Source: JABIDZ01 sp964619405 | Lineage (GTDB): Archaea > Iainarchaeota > Iainarchaeia > Iainarchaeales > JAAZKV01 | Length of the DNA: 25,285 bases | Direction: 5' to 3' | Assembly: GCA_964619405.1 (NCBI GenBank) | Contig: CAZUCF010000013.1 | Location: forward strand, 1 to 25,285 | Shown: positions 14,509 through 22,377 of the stretch, piece after piece | Layout of the letters: every line of letters starts with the position of its first letter | Numbering within the stretch: position 1 is the first letter of the stretch | The notes under the pieces: generated by a model | What the model saw: only the letters and a program-made list of their open reading frames with translations | What the model was told of the DNA's origin: nothing | The model's database searches: none | Position numbers and translations under genes: made by a program

Positions 14509-15744
14509 ATGGCTAAAAAAAGCAATTATGATGCTGAAGTAGCTGTTTTCAAAAAAAAATTAAAACAGCTTGAAGCTTACAAGGGAAGACACACAGAACT
14601 AATCTCAGAATACATCCCATTTGGAACAGACAGAAGCACTGTAATGAACCAACTAAACGAAGAAATAAATCAGAGTTCTAACATCAAGAGCCCAACAACA
14701 AGAAAAAATGTTCAAGGAGCCCTAAGAAAAATAATTGTTTTCCTAAAAAAAATTAATTTTAATTTACCAGAAAATGGTATAGCAATATTTTCTGGAAACA
14801 TTTCAGAAATAGAAGGAAGAAGCAACATAAAACTCTTTACAATACACCCACCAAAAGAATTGAAAACAAAATTGTATTGGTGCGACTCAAGCTTTCACTT
14901 AGACCCATTAAAAGAAATGAATATTGCGAACGAATACTATGCTTTACTCGCAATAGACAAAGGAGAAGCAACAATAGCATCATTGAGTGGAAAAAATTAT
15001 AATATTTTAGGACAATTTACTTCACAAGTACCCGGAAAAACAAGGGCAGGTGGCCAGAGCTCACAACGTTTCGAAAGACTAAGAGAAGAAGCAATGCAAG
15101 ATTTTTTTAAAAGAATAGCAGGAAAATTTGATTCATACTTTTTAACTAACATAAAAAATTTGAAAGGAATAATTATTGGCGGGCCAGGAATGACAAAACA
15201 ATATTTTATTGACAAAGAAGCAATTAACCACGAACTCGCAAAAAAAATTATTGGGGTAATAGATATTTCTTATACTGACGAAGGAGGCATAAGAGAAATA
15301 GTTCAAAGGAGTGCTGACTTGTTAAAAGACACTGAACTAATGCGAGAAAAAATTTCTTTAGACAACTTTTTAGGAGAAATAGCAAGAAATGGTTTAGCAA
15401 CATACGGTGTAAAAGAAGTTGAAGAAGCATTAGAACAAGGTAAAGTATCAAAACTAATTATTAGCGAGGAAATACCATGGCTAATAATAAGAAAAAAATG
15501 CCAGCATTGCGAAAACGAGGAAACAGAATTATTCAAGGACCCCAAAAAATATGATGAATCAAAATTAACTTGTTCAAAATGTAATTCAAGAGTAGAAGTA
15601 ATAGAAGAAATTGATTACTTAGAATACATGATTGAAAAAGCTAATAATACTGGAGCAGAAGTACAAGTTGTTAGCAACGAAACAAGCCAAGGCCAACAAT
15701 TTCTAGAAGGTTTTGGTGGAGTAGGAGCATTGTTAAGGTATTAA
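14509..15744 (+). CDS. prf1: Peptide chain release factor aRF1
   Basis: Archaeal/eukaryotic class 1 release factor that reads all three stop codons and triggers peptide release. Domain 1 has NIKS (residues 58-61) and YWCDSSF (123-129, the YxCxxxF element), both used in stop recognition. Domain 2 has the hydrolytic GGQ (181-183) in RAGGQSSQRF. Domain 3 has two CxxC knuckles (CQHC and CSKC), a zinc-binding mini-domain, ending in EGFGGVGALLRY. At 411 residues it is full length. It is the first gene of a compact cluster: the DUF5680 gene follows after 2 nt. It is divergent from pyrH across an 85-nt gap. Confidence 0.97.
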   Translation: MAKKSNYDAEVAVFKKKLKQLEAYKGRHTELISEYIPFGTDRSTVMNQLNEEINQSSNIKSPTTRKNVQGALRKIIVFLKKINFNLPENGIAIFSGNISEIEGRSNIKLFTIHPPKELKTKLYWCDSSFHLDPLKEMNIANEYYALLAIDKGEATIASLSGKNYNILGQFTSQVPGKTRAGGQSSQRFERLREEAMQDFFKRIAGKFDSYFLTNIKNLKGIIIGGPGMTKQYFIDKEAINHELAKKIIGVIDISYTDEGGIREIVQRSADLLKDTELMREKISLDNFLGEIARNGLATYGVKEVEEALEQGKVSKLIISEEIPWLIIRKKCQHCENEETELFKDPKKYDESKLTCSKCNSRVEVIEEIDYLEYMIEKANNTGAEVQVVSNETSQGQQFLEGFGGVGALLRY

Positions 15745-15746
15745 TC

Positions 15747-16208
15747 ATGAATAAAAAATTTATTGAATTCTTGTTAGAAGCAAAAAAGAATACTTACGCT
15801 ACTAACGGAGAAAAAAAAGAAAAAATATTGGATAGCGGAGCAAAACAATTAATTTTTGCTAAAGAAAAATACTTGTATGTTGATAGTTATTATGGTTCAA
15901 AAGATTTTGTTGGAGAAGAAATAGTTTTTGAAAACAAAAAATTCATTTGGGGAATGAACTATTCTGGAAAAATGATTAATATTGTTCCAAAAAAAGAATT
16001 TTTTGAATTCTTGAAAGACACATTAAAATTAGTTCCAAAAGAAATTCCTTTTAGAGGCCCAATTTCGTTTGAAAGAAAAGAATTCAAATACAATAATATT
16101 GTAAAAGAAAAAAATTTGGAAAAATTTGTTGGAAAAGAAGAAATTTATTATAAAAACAAATTAGTTTATTCTTTGGAATACCATGGCGGGAAAATAGAAA
16201 ACTGGTGA
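15747..16208 (+). CDS. DUF5680-like protein
   Basis: A 153-residue soluble protein without signal or membrane segments. It resembles the DUF5680 family: N-terminal FIEFLLEAKKNTYA, then YLYVDSYYGSKDFVGEE and FIWGMNYSGKMI, the aromatic- and glycine-rich signature of that group. The family has no established biochemical role; members occur in bacteria and archaea. It starts 2 nt after the prf1 stop with an AAGGT motif 7 nt upstream and ends 6 nt before truD, so it is co-transcribed with two translation-related genes. A role near translation or RNA modification is only a guess from context. Confidence 0.75.
   Translation: MNKKFIEFLLEAKKNTYATNGEKKEKILDSGAKQLIFAKEKYLYVDSYYGSKDFVGEEIVFENKKFIWGMNYSGKMINIVPKKEFFEFLKDTLKLVPKEIPFRGPISFERKEFKYNNIVKEKNLEKFVGKEEIYYKNKLVYSLEYHGGKIENW
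16204..16208 (+). promoter_or_regulatory. Shine-Dalgarno motif deciding the truD TTG start
   Basis: GGTGA overlaps the TGA stop of the DUF5680 gene and lies 6 nt before TTG 16215, supporting that rare start codon and translational coupling. Confidence 0.5.
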
Positions 16209-16214
16209 AACAAA

Positions 16215-17483
16215 TTGGAATTTATTACAACAACAAAACCACTAAAAGCAAGGGTAAAACAACGATACGCTGATTTTATTGTAGAAGAAATATATGAAAA
16301 TAATTTGAATGATGAATACAAATGCCTTGTTCAAAGATTCAATGTTTCTTTTGAAGAAAGAAAACCATTTGAAAAAATGGTTGTACCAGAAAACACTGAA
16401 AAAAAAGAACACTTAATATTAGAATTAGAAAAAATTAATACTGATACTAACAAAGCGATTGCAATGATTGCAAGGGGCTTGGGAGTGAGCACTAAAAGAA
16501 TTGGTTATGCTGGGCTAAAAGACAAGAGAGCTATTACTTGTCAAAGAATAAGTGTGTTTGAACCAATAATAGAAAAAATAATTGGTTTCGGAATGAAAGG
16601 TTTAGAATTAAGAAATCCTGTTTGGGGAGAAAGATTAGAATTAGGAGACTTAAAAGGAAATTTTTTTACTATTACTTTGAGGAATATTAGTGAGAAAGAA
16701 GAAGAAATAAAAAAAATTGTTTTAGAATTTACAAAACAAATAGGAAAAGGCGTACCAAACTTTTTTGGAACACAAAGGTTTGGTGGAAAAAGAATGATAA
16801 CACACAAAGTCGGAAAATTATTAATTAAAGAACATTACAAAGAAGCAATACTACTTTATTTAACAGAAACTTTTGAAGAAGAAAAAGAAGATATTAAAAA
16901 TGCGAGAATAAATTTGGCAAAAACACTTGATTACAAACAAGCATTAAAAGAATTTCCTCGTGAGTGCAGAACAGAACTAGCAATAATAAACCAATTAGTT
17001 AGAAACGAAAATGATTTTATCGGAGCACTAAATGCTCTACCAAAAAAAACAAGGTATTTGTTTGTGCATGCTTACCAAAGTTATTTGTTTAACAAAATAT
17101 TAGAAAAAAGAATTGAATTATTTGGAGAAAAAGCATTACAAAAAGTTGATGAAGAAGAGTGTAATGAAGAAGGAATTCCTCTTGGAGCATTATTTGGTTT
17201 TGAATCAGAATTCACTAAAGGACGAATAGGCGAAATAGAAAAAAAACTTTTTGAAGAAGAAGATATTTCTTTTGAAGATTTTAAGATAAGAGCACAAAGC
17301 GAGTTAAGTAGCAAGGGCTCAAAAAAAGAAATTGTTTTGTTCCCAAAAAACTTTTTATTAAAAAGAATTTTTGATGACGAGTACAATGAAGGAAAAAAAG
17401 CTGTTGAAATAGAATTCTTTTTGAGCAAAGGAAATTATGCAACAACTATTCTAAAAGAATTAATAAAAGAAGAAATATTTTGA
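16215..17483 (+). CDS. truD: tRNA pseudouridine(13) synthase TruD
   Basis: Isomerises uridine 13 of tRNA (in archaea and eukaryotes also other RNA sites) to pseudouridine (EC 5.4.99.27). The catalytic Asp103 sits in the family signature YAGLKDKRAITCQ (98-110). The insertion domain follows with VPNFFGTQRFGG, and the C-terminal part has the typical RYLFVHAYQSYLFNKIL. At 422 residues it is in the archaeal TruD range (350-450). TTG at 16215 is the start, with GGTGA 6 nt upstream overlapping the preceding stop codon. It is the last gene of the prf1 - DUF5680 - truD cluster. Confidence 0.95.
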   Translation: MEFITTTKPLKARVKQRYADFIVEEIYENNLNDEYKCLVQRFNVSFEERKPFEKMVVPENTEKKEHLILELEKINTDTNKAIAMIARGLGVSTKRIGYAGLKDKRAITCQRISVFEPIIEKIIGFGMKGLELRNPVWGERLELGDLKGNFFTITLRNISEKEEEIKKIVLEFTKQIGKGVPNFFGTQRFGGKRMITHKVGKLLIKEHYKEAILLYLTETFEEEKEDIKNARINLAKTLDYKQALKEFPRECRTELAIINQLVRNENDFIGALNALPKKTRYLFVHAYQSYLFNKILEKRIELFGEKALQKVDEEECNEEGIPLGALFGFESEFTKGRIGEIEKKLFEEEDISFEDFKIRAQSELSSKGSKKEIVLFPKNFLLKRIFDDEYNEGKKAVEIEFFLSKGNYATTILKELIKEEIF

Positions 17484-17704
17484 AGACAAAAAATTAAAAC
17501 ACAAAACTTTAACAAACAAAAAAAATAATTAAAAAAACAAAACCACATATTAATTACTAAAAAATAAAAATGTAAAAAATAATTCAATACTAAATTAAAA
17601 AAATACAAAACTGTTAATTAAAAAAATCAAAATAATTACTTTTAAGTTTTATAATATTTCAAAATTTTTATAGTAATTTATAGACAATTAAATCGTTTTT
17701 ATAA
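17484..17704. other. AT-rich gap between convergent genes
   Basis: A 221-nt A/T-rich spacer between the ends of truD and the thioredoxin-like gene. No gene seen; runs of T on either strand could terminate both units. Confidence 0.45.
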
Positions 17705-18340
17705 TTAGATACAACCAAGTGCTTCTTCTAAAACATTTTGTTTTTGAATTGAATCAAATTTTCTCCCATCAACTACTATAGTACCAGCTTTTTTAACATT
17801 AAATTCATTTTCAATAATTTTTGAGAAAACAAATTCATCCCAATTAAAAGGAAAAGCAAATACTCTCACATCAGGAAATTTTTCTTTTAATCTTTCTAAT
17901 TGACTACCCATTGCACCGCACTCAATTTCACAAGACTTGTCTTCAGCATAAAAATAAATAATTGGTTTAATTGAACTCTGGCACTCATTATTCAATTTCA
18001 CAACATTATAATAAAGTAATAAATTAGTCATTAAAAAAGATTTTTTTGTGGGAACATAATCCCCAAGAAAAGATTCTTTTTGGGCTCTTAACTCGCGATC
18101 CAATAATTCTAATCTTTTTGTTGTTAGAGCAACTTGAACACTCCTTCCCTCACAATAAGCATTAGGATCATCAACCAAATCATAAAACAAGGATTCAAAT
18201 TGGTTTTCTAACTGAATTTGCCTTAACTCTGAATCAATAGAAGAAAATACTTGTGTTTCATAAGCGTTAACAAAAAACATTGTTACAAGAAAAATTGCGA
18301 ACAATGATATGAAAGCAATTAAGTAGATACTCTTACCCAT
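17705..18340 (-). CDS. Membrane-anchored thioredoxin-like protein, CX3C
   Basis: A 211-residue protein with one N-terminal hydrophobic helix (about residues 5-25), a helical, partly coiled middle, and a C-terminal half that reads like a thioredoxin fold. It has a beta strand IIYFYAED, then a CEIEC redox-like motif, an amphipathic helix GSQLERLKEKFPDVRVFAFP, and AGTIVVDGRKF in the place of the cis-Pro strand. The motif is CX3C instead of CXXC, so disulfide chemistry is possible but not assured. Other cysteines lie at about 63, 118 and 210. The C-terminal domain should face outside the cell. Its start overlaps the end of the glycosyltransferase gene by 22 nt, so the two are translationally linked. 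Confidence 0.65.
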   Translation of the reverse strand: MGKSIYLIAFISLFAIFLVTMFFVNAYETQVFSSIDSELRQIQLENQFESLFYDLVDDPNAYCEGRSVQVALTTKRLELLDRELRAQKESFLGDYVPTKKSFLMTNLLLYYNVVKLNNECQSSIKPIIYFYAEDKSCEIECGAMGSQLERLKEKFPDVRVFAFPFNWDEFVFSKIIENEFNVKKAGTIVVDGRKFDSIQKQNVLEEALGCI

Positions 18341-19632
18341 TTAGCTCTAACCCCAAATAATTCCTTAAAAAAACCTTGTCCATAAACAAGAGTTATAAAG
18401 AAAGGATACAACAAGATATTTATTAATATTACTAAAATATCTGAAAAACTCGGCTTGTATTTAACCGTTTTAAGACTAAAATAGATGTATAAAAACACAA
18501 AAAAGTAAGAAAAAAAGAAGAAAACAGCAGTTGATGTTATAAAAAAACGAGGCACTCCAATAAAGATTGAATTAGAAGCCGAAAAAGCTATTACTTCCGA
18601 AACAAAACTAGTTGTAAAATTATTGAAAAATAATATTGCTAGCCTAACAAGCAAGACCATTGAAATAAGCTCTAAAGAAAACAAGTAAGGTAGAGAAAAA
18701 AAACCAAGACTCAAATTTTTTTTTGTAAAAAACAATTCATTATGAGTCATTAAATTAAAAATCCTGCCCCTATACCAACGATCCCTCTGCTTGAATAATT
18801 TCTTCCAAGTATCCGGAATATCAGTGAGAGCAACAGCCTCATAACAAACCCTTATCTTAAAACCACCTTTTTGAACCCTCAAACCCATGTCCATGTCCTC
18901 AGTCAAATTATCCTTGTCATAATAACCCACCTTGTCAAAAACCATTCTCCTAAAAATAGTCATTGGACCAGGAATCATTGTCATTGAATCAATATAAGAG
19001 AGAATAGTACACCACAAACCAAAACTTGATGCATACTCAAAAAATTGTATTCTTTGCAACAAAGAACCTTTTTTATCAGGGAGAATCAAACAAGTAACAG
19101 CACCAACTTTCACATCATCAAAATAACCAAGTGTTTTCATCAAAACATTTTTTTCAGGATAAGTATCAGAATCCATGCAAGCAACAAACTCTGTTTTAAT
19201 CATTTTCAAAGCAGTGTTCAAAGCAGTCGCCTTACCAGAATTCTGTTTTAATTTTATTAGTTTAATACCTTTTTGTTTTTCTAAGAATTCTCTTGAACCA
19301 TCAGTTGAACCATCATCAACAAAAACAAAATCAAGTTTCCCAGGATAAACAATATCTTTAATACTTTTAACACAATTCTCAATAGTACCCATTGAATTGT
19401 AAACAGGAACAAGAATAGTTACTTTGGGAAAACGCGTTGGCTTCCTTGCTTTACCAAAATCACCTTTATCCAAGTGAATTAACAAAAACAAGACCATTAC
19501 ATACAACAAAAAAAAATTCACTATTATAAGAGTAAACATAACTGGCATTACCAAACTCACAAATAATAAAACAATTAGTATTAACAATAATAATATTAAC
19601 ACAAAACGCTTAACAAAAGACAGTTTCATCAT
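18319..19632 (-). CDS. Family 2 processive-type membrane glycosyltransferase
   Basis: Resembles cellulose/hyaluronan/poly-GlcNAc synthases. Two hydrophobic helices (about residues 8-55) precede a GT-A domain with VTILVPVYNS, FVFVDDGSTDGS, ACMDSDTYP (DxD, about 154-156), NLTEDMDMG (TED, about 244-246) and KQRDRWYRG (QxxRW, about 282-286). Three or four membrane helices close the protein. The full D, DxD, TED and QxxRW set points to a polymerising or lipid-linked transferase using a nucleotide sugar. The sugar cannot be told; surface polysaccharide or S-layer glycan is plausible given the downstream S-layer gene. ATG 19632 lies 26-27 nt after a TATA-like box; a TTG at 19638 is less likely. Confidence 0.9.
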   Translation of the reverse strand: MMKLSFVKRFVLILLLLILIVLLFVSLVMPVMFTLIIVNFFLLYVMVLFLLIHLDKGDFGKARKPTRFPKVTILVPVYNSMGTIENCVKSIKDIVYPGKLDFVFVDDGSTDGSREFLEKQKGIKLIKLKQNSGKATALNTALKMIKTEFVACMDSDTYPEKNVLMKTLGYFDDVKVGAVTCLILPDKKGSLLQRIQFFEYASSFGLWCTILSYIDSMTMIPGPMTIFRRMVFDKVGYYDKDNLTEDMDMGLRVQKGGFKIRVCYEAVALTDIPDTWKKLFKQRDRWYRGRIFNLMTHNELFFTKKNLSLGFFSLPYLFSLELISMVLLVRLAILFFNNFTTSFVSEVIAFSASNSIFIGVPRFFITSTAVFFFFSYFFVFLYIYFSLKTVKYKPSFSDILVILINILLYPFFITLVYGQGFFKELFGVRAKWVRVST

Positions 19633-19654
19633 AAACAAAAAATAACAAAAAACC

Positions 19655-19662
19655 TATTTAAA
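19655..19662 (-). promoter_or_regulatory. TATA-like box of the glycosyltransferase operon
   Basis: TTTAAATA on the minus strand, centred 26-27 nt before ATG 19632; it favours that start over TTG 19638. Confidence 0.55.
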
Positions 19663-19964
19663 ATGAATTGGTTGAGAAAAATAATAAAAATTAATTTTAA
19701 ACAAAACAAAAATTAAACAAAATAAATATTAAACAAAAAAAGGACAAATTAAATTAAAAAATAAAAAATTACTAATTACAAAACAAGAACCAATTAAAAA
19801 AAATAAAACAATTTTAAAATAAAACAAAATTAATTAAAATAATTAATACAAATAAAAAAATGTTAAACTATTAAAAAATAATTAAACAACAAAATATAAG
19901 TAAACAAAAAAAATAATAAAAATATATTAACTTTTCAAAAGAAATTAGTCAAAATAATAATGAT
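19663..19964. other. Extremely AT-rich intergenic stretch
   Basis: About 300 bases, almost only A and T with sparse C, made of AAACAAAATTAAA-type blocks. No gene, RNA gene or stable hairpin is apparent. Confidence 0.5.
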
Positions 19965-20768
19965 TTATTTTATACCATAAATTTTTTGGTTAATTATGTC
20001 AAAGGCTTGTTGTGCATCAGGAAAAATTTCTTTGATAACAATAAAATTTATTACACTACTCTCATCTCTTGGAGAAGAAATAATAACCTTGTTTTCTTCA
20101 ATAATAACGCCAATTTTTCCCTCGTTAATAAGAACAACCCATTCCTTGCCATTTAATATTTCTTCACAATCCTGTTTTGAAAGAACTTTATTCAATTCAA
20201 CATTACCATCGTTTGTCTGACAATAAACTAATTGCCCATCATCAAAAACCCTTACCAGTTGAATTACTTTTGTTCCTTGAAAATTCAGAATAACATTCCA
20301 TAATTGCATCGCGTTAACAACAATCGGGCTAACATCTTTCTCATTCAAAGCAGGTGAAACAAAAACCTCGCTTTCATTTTTTATCACATTAAAAAAACCA
20401 TTAGGAGTAAAATAATTAGAATTATAAGGAACATCATTAATAACAAAAGAGTATTTGTAAGGATTATAAAAAAACAAAGAGTAAAATAATATTAACAATA
20501 ATATTACAGCAAAACCAATTAAAAAAAAAGCTTTTTTGTCATTAATTTGTTTTTTAACTATTTTTTCTTTTACATCACTAACTTTTTTGTCTTCTATAAC
20601 AGCACTAACAATTTTTGATTCTTTCTTTAAATTATCATTACTTGAATTATTTTTACTCAAATTACTTTTAGTTAAATTATTTTTATTTAAATTACTTTTA
20701 TTTGAATTATTAAAGTTTTTTGTTTTAGAATCATTCTTTTTATTATTATTTTTAGAATCTTTTTTCAT
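19965..20768 (-). CDS. Single-pass membrane protein with Asn/Lys/Ser-rich repeat head
   Basis: I recognise no family. Residues 1-50 are almost only Asn, Lys, Ser and Asp with a five-residue repeat of the form (S/N)NLxK. A charged stretch follows, then one strong membrane helix (about 81-101). The C-terminal domain of about 165 residues should be outside the cell and looks beta-rich (KYSFVINDVPYNSNYF, EWVVLINEGKIGVIIEENK). It has two cysteines (VYCQTNDG and KQDCEEIL) that could form a disulfide. The positive head would stay in the cytoplasm. The repeat head is encoded by a 15-bp tandem repeat at 20644-20703. The ATG at 20768 lies 26-27 nt after a TATA-like box. Confidence 0.75.
   Translation of the reverse strand: MKKDSKNNNKKNDSKTKNFNNSNKSNLNKNNLTKSNLSKNNSSNDNLKKESKIVSAVIEDKKVSDVKEKIVKKQINDKKAFFLIGFAVILLLILFYSLFFYNPYKYSFVINDVPYNSNYFTPNGFFNVIKNESEVFVSPALNEKDVSPIVVNAMQLWNVILNFQGTKVIQLVRVFDDGQLVYCQTNDGNVELNKVLSKQDCEEILNGKEWVVLINEGKIGVIIEENKVIISSPRDESSVINFIVIKEIFPDAQQAFDIINQKIYGIK
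20644..20703 (-). repeat. Four 15-bp tandem repeats inside the membrane-protein gene
   Basis: Units begin at 20644, 20659, 20674 and 20689. On the + strand the consensus is (A/G)AATTA(C/T)TTTTA(T/G)TT, with one to three differences per unit; a degenerate fifth unit follows. They encode the pentapeptide repeat of the Asn/Lys-rich head and could change copy number in frame. Confidence 0.75.
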
Positions 20769-20790
20769 AAAAAAATTGTTTTACAATACT

Positions 20791-20798
20791 ATTAAAAA
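20791..20798 (-). promoter_or_regulatory. TATA-like box of the Asn/Lys-rich membrane protein gene
   Basis: TTTTTAAT on the minus strand, centred 26-27 nt before the ATG at 20768. Confidence 0.45.
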
Positions 20799-20898
20799 TC
20801 AAACCTTGGGATAAAAAATGGTGTGAAAATAGACATCGTTGTTTGCCGAAAAAATATAAACTTTTTTAAACAAAAAACCAAAGTATTGTTTTGATAAA

Positions 20899-21213
20899 AT
20901 GGAATTTACTTATGAAGAAAACATAAATAACCGAGAAAATGAAAAAGTTATTGTTCACATAACTTTAGATGACAACAAGTTAACAAGTTTTGCAATAATT
21001 TTTTTAATTCTAGAACAAGGTTCTTACAAAGCAATAAGAAAATATGATCAAAGCACAAAAGAACAATTTAATATTCACATAATTACAAAAAAAGGCGAAA
21101 AACGAATTGAGAAAAAAAAAGGAATGACTTTTGAAACAATAGAAGAATGCATACTTGATTTAAAGAAAAATTGGTTAAAATATGAATTAGCATTTGAAAC
21201 AAAAGGTTTATAA
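20899..21213 (+). CDS. DUF7718/TumE-like small protein, candidate toxin
   Basis: A 104-residue soluble protein with an alternating beta pattern: VIVHITLDDNKLTSFAIIF, then GSYKAIRKYDQSTKEQFNIH and a Lys-rich turn. The core, a beta hairpin followed by R-K-Y-D and a conserved His about 11 residues on, resembles the DUF7718/TumE (DUF6516) group. In bacteria TumE genes lie just upstream of a winged-HTH gene as toxin and antitoxin. That is exactly the order here. The resemblance is by pattern only and the sequence is short. A TTTTAAAC box about 31 nt before the ATG could start a short-leader mRNA for both genes. Confidence 0.5.
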   Translation: MEFTYEENINNRENEKVIVHITLDDNKLTSFAIIFLILEQGSYKAIRKYDQSTKEQFNIHIITKKGEKRIEKKKGMTFETIEECILDLKKNWLKYELAFETKGL

Positions 21214-21274
21214 TAATTTTTGTTATATAACATATTTAGTTATTATGAATAATAAAATACTAATAATAAGGGTT

Positions 21275-21279
21275 GGAGG
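21275..21279 (+). promoter_or_regulatory. Shine-Dalgarno GGAGG deciding the HTH gene start
   Basis: A full GGAGG core lies 4 nt before ATG 21284. It favours this start over in-frame ATG 21245 and 21194; the last overlaps the upstream gene. A TATATAA at 21224-21230 might add a second promoter. Confidence 0.5.
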
Positions 21280-21283
21280 AAAT

Positions 21284-21604
21284 ATGTTAGATGACATTAA
21301 AAAACTAGAAAAGAATTCTAGTAAAGCAATTCCAAATTCCACCACAACATATATTAACAATATTGAAGAACTCCCAAAATTATTTACAAGAGAACGATTA
21401 AGACTATTAAATTACTTGTTAAATAGATTTGATTCTAAAAAAACAATAACCCAAATATCAAATGATTTAAAAAGAAAACAAGAAGCGGTTAGTAGAGATA
21501 TTAATGCTCTAACAAAAAACAAAATTATAACAAAAACAAAAGAAAAACAAAGCGTTTTCCCAAAAACAAGTTTTAAAGAAATTAGAATACTTATAAAAAA
21601 TTAA
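21284..21604 (+). CDS. Winged-HTH regulator, HVO_A0114/TumA-like, candidate antitoxin
   Basis: With ATG 21284 the protein has 106 residues. The C-terminal half is a winged helix-turn-helix: LFTRERLRLLNYLLNRF, TITQISNDLKRKQEAVSRDI (recognition helix with QEAVSRDINAL) and the wing ending in FKEIRILI. This order is that of the COG4190/HVO_A0114 regulators, several of which are antitoxins of TumE-type toxins. The N-terminal 40 residues are polar and may form the toxin-binding part. It follows the DUF7718/TumE-like gene on the same strand and probably represses the operon. ATG 21284 has GGAGG in front of it. It converges on the AbiE-like pair, whose last stop lies 29 nt away. Confidence 0.65.
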   Translation: MLDDIKKLEKNSSKAIPNSTTTYINNIEELPKLFTRERLRLLNYLLNRFDSKKTITQISNDLKRKQEAVSRDINALTKNKIITKTKEKQSVFPKTSFKEIRILIKN

Positions 21605-21633
21605 AAAAACATTTAAAATTGAACACAACAAAA

Positions 21634-22377
21634 TTATTTAACCTTTTCTAAAAAACCAGTAACTTGTTTTATTACTTCATCAAAACTAGGATAACTTTTT
21701 ACTAACGGCCTTAACTCACTATCCCAAATCTTTTTCTTTTCTTCTAACTTTAAAACAAATTCTTTAAAATCAAATTTTTTACCAGTTTTTATTTCAATAT
21801 TATTACGATTAATTAAAATCTTTCTTAAAGATAAATAATACAAGTCGTATAAATCCCTAGCTTTATTTCTTTGCAAAATAGTTCTTATTTTTTCTAATAA
21901 TATTTCTTCCTCGCTTAAAACAACCACTCCAAAAACAGGAATTTCGTCTATCAAAAAACCAATTTGTTTAGTAACTGTTTCTAAAATATTTTTGTCTCGC
22001 AAACTAATATCCAACAATATTTTGCACAAAGAGTTTTTTTGGTCATTATAAAGTGGCCCTTTAATCCAATAAGTTAAATCAATTGATTCTTTGTGATTCT
22101 TTTGTTCAAATTCAAATTCAATATAAAATTCTTTTAAACCAGTATTAATTATTTTTGAAAACTCTTTTTCTTCTAAAGCAACAAAATCAAGGTCTTCTGA
22201 AAACCTGTTCAAACCAAAACATTTTGTTAAAGCTGTTCCCCCTTTAAAAATTAGGGTTTTACCAAAGTGCTTGTACAAAATAAACAATAATATTTCTTGA
22301 TAATAATCTTTTTCTGCTTGGCCCAAATTATAATTCTTTTTTCTAGCATATTCTTCTAACTTTTTTTTATCAATCAA
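21634..22377 (-). CDS. AbiEii/AbiGii-type nucleotidyltransferase toxin
   Basis: Member of the AbiEii family, toxins of type IV toxin-antitoxin and abortive phage infection systems that transfer nucleotides to RNA targets such as tRNA. The nucleotidyltransferase signature is clear: FKGGTALTKCFGLNRFSEDLDF is split as KGGTAL and the metal-binding SEDLDF, followed by the distal EEILLEKIRTILQRNKARDLYDLYYL region (K..R.KARDLYDL) and LRPLVKSYPSFDEV. I start at TTG 22377. It overlaps the stop of the partner as TTGA, has GGTGA 4 nt upstream, and gives an N-terminus like family members (I-D-K-K-x-L...EKDY). An ATG at 22392 lacks a ribosome site. About 247 residues; motifs look intact. Confidence 0.9.
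   Translation of the reverse strand: MIDKKKLEEYARKKNYNLGQAEKDYYQEILLFILYKHFGKTLIFKGGTALTKCFGLNRFSEDLDFVALEEKEFSKIINTGLKEFYIEFEFEQKNHKESIDLTYWIKGPLYNDQKNSLCKILLDISLRDKNILETVTKQIGFLIDEIPVFGVVVLSEEEILLEKIRTILQRNKARDLYDLYYLSLRKILINRNNIEIKTGKKFDFKEFVLKLEEKKKIWDSELRPLVKSYPSFDEVIKQVTGFLEKVK

Noticed and set aside
14181..14516. 111-codon + frame over the pyrH start and the prf1 promoter
   Set aside because: It crosses the pyrH/prf1 divergent promoter and is rich in Asn/Thr/Ile as antisense of pyrH; not credible as a gene.
19663..19964. Replication origin in the extreme AT-rich gap
   Set aside because: No origin recognition box pairs and no adjacent cdc6/orc1 gene; other gaps are equally AT-rich.
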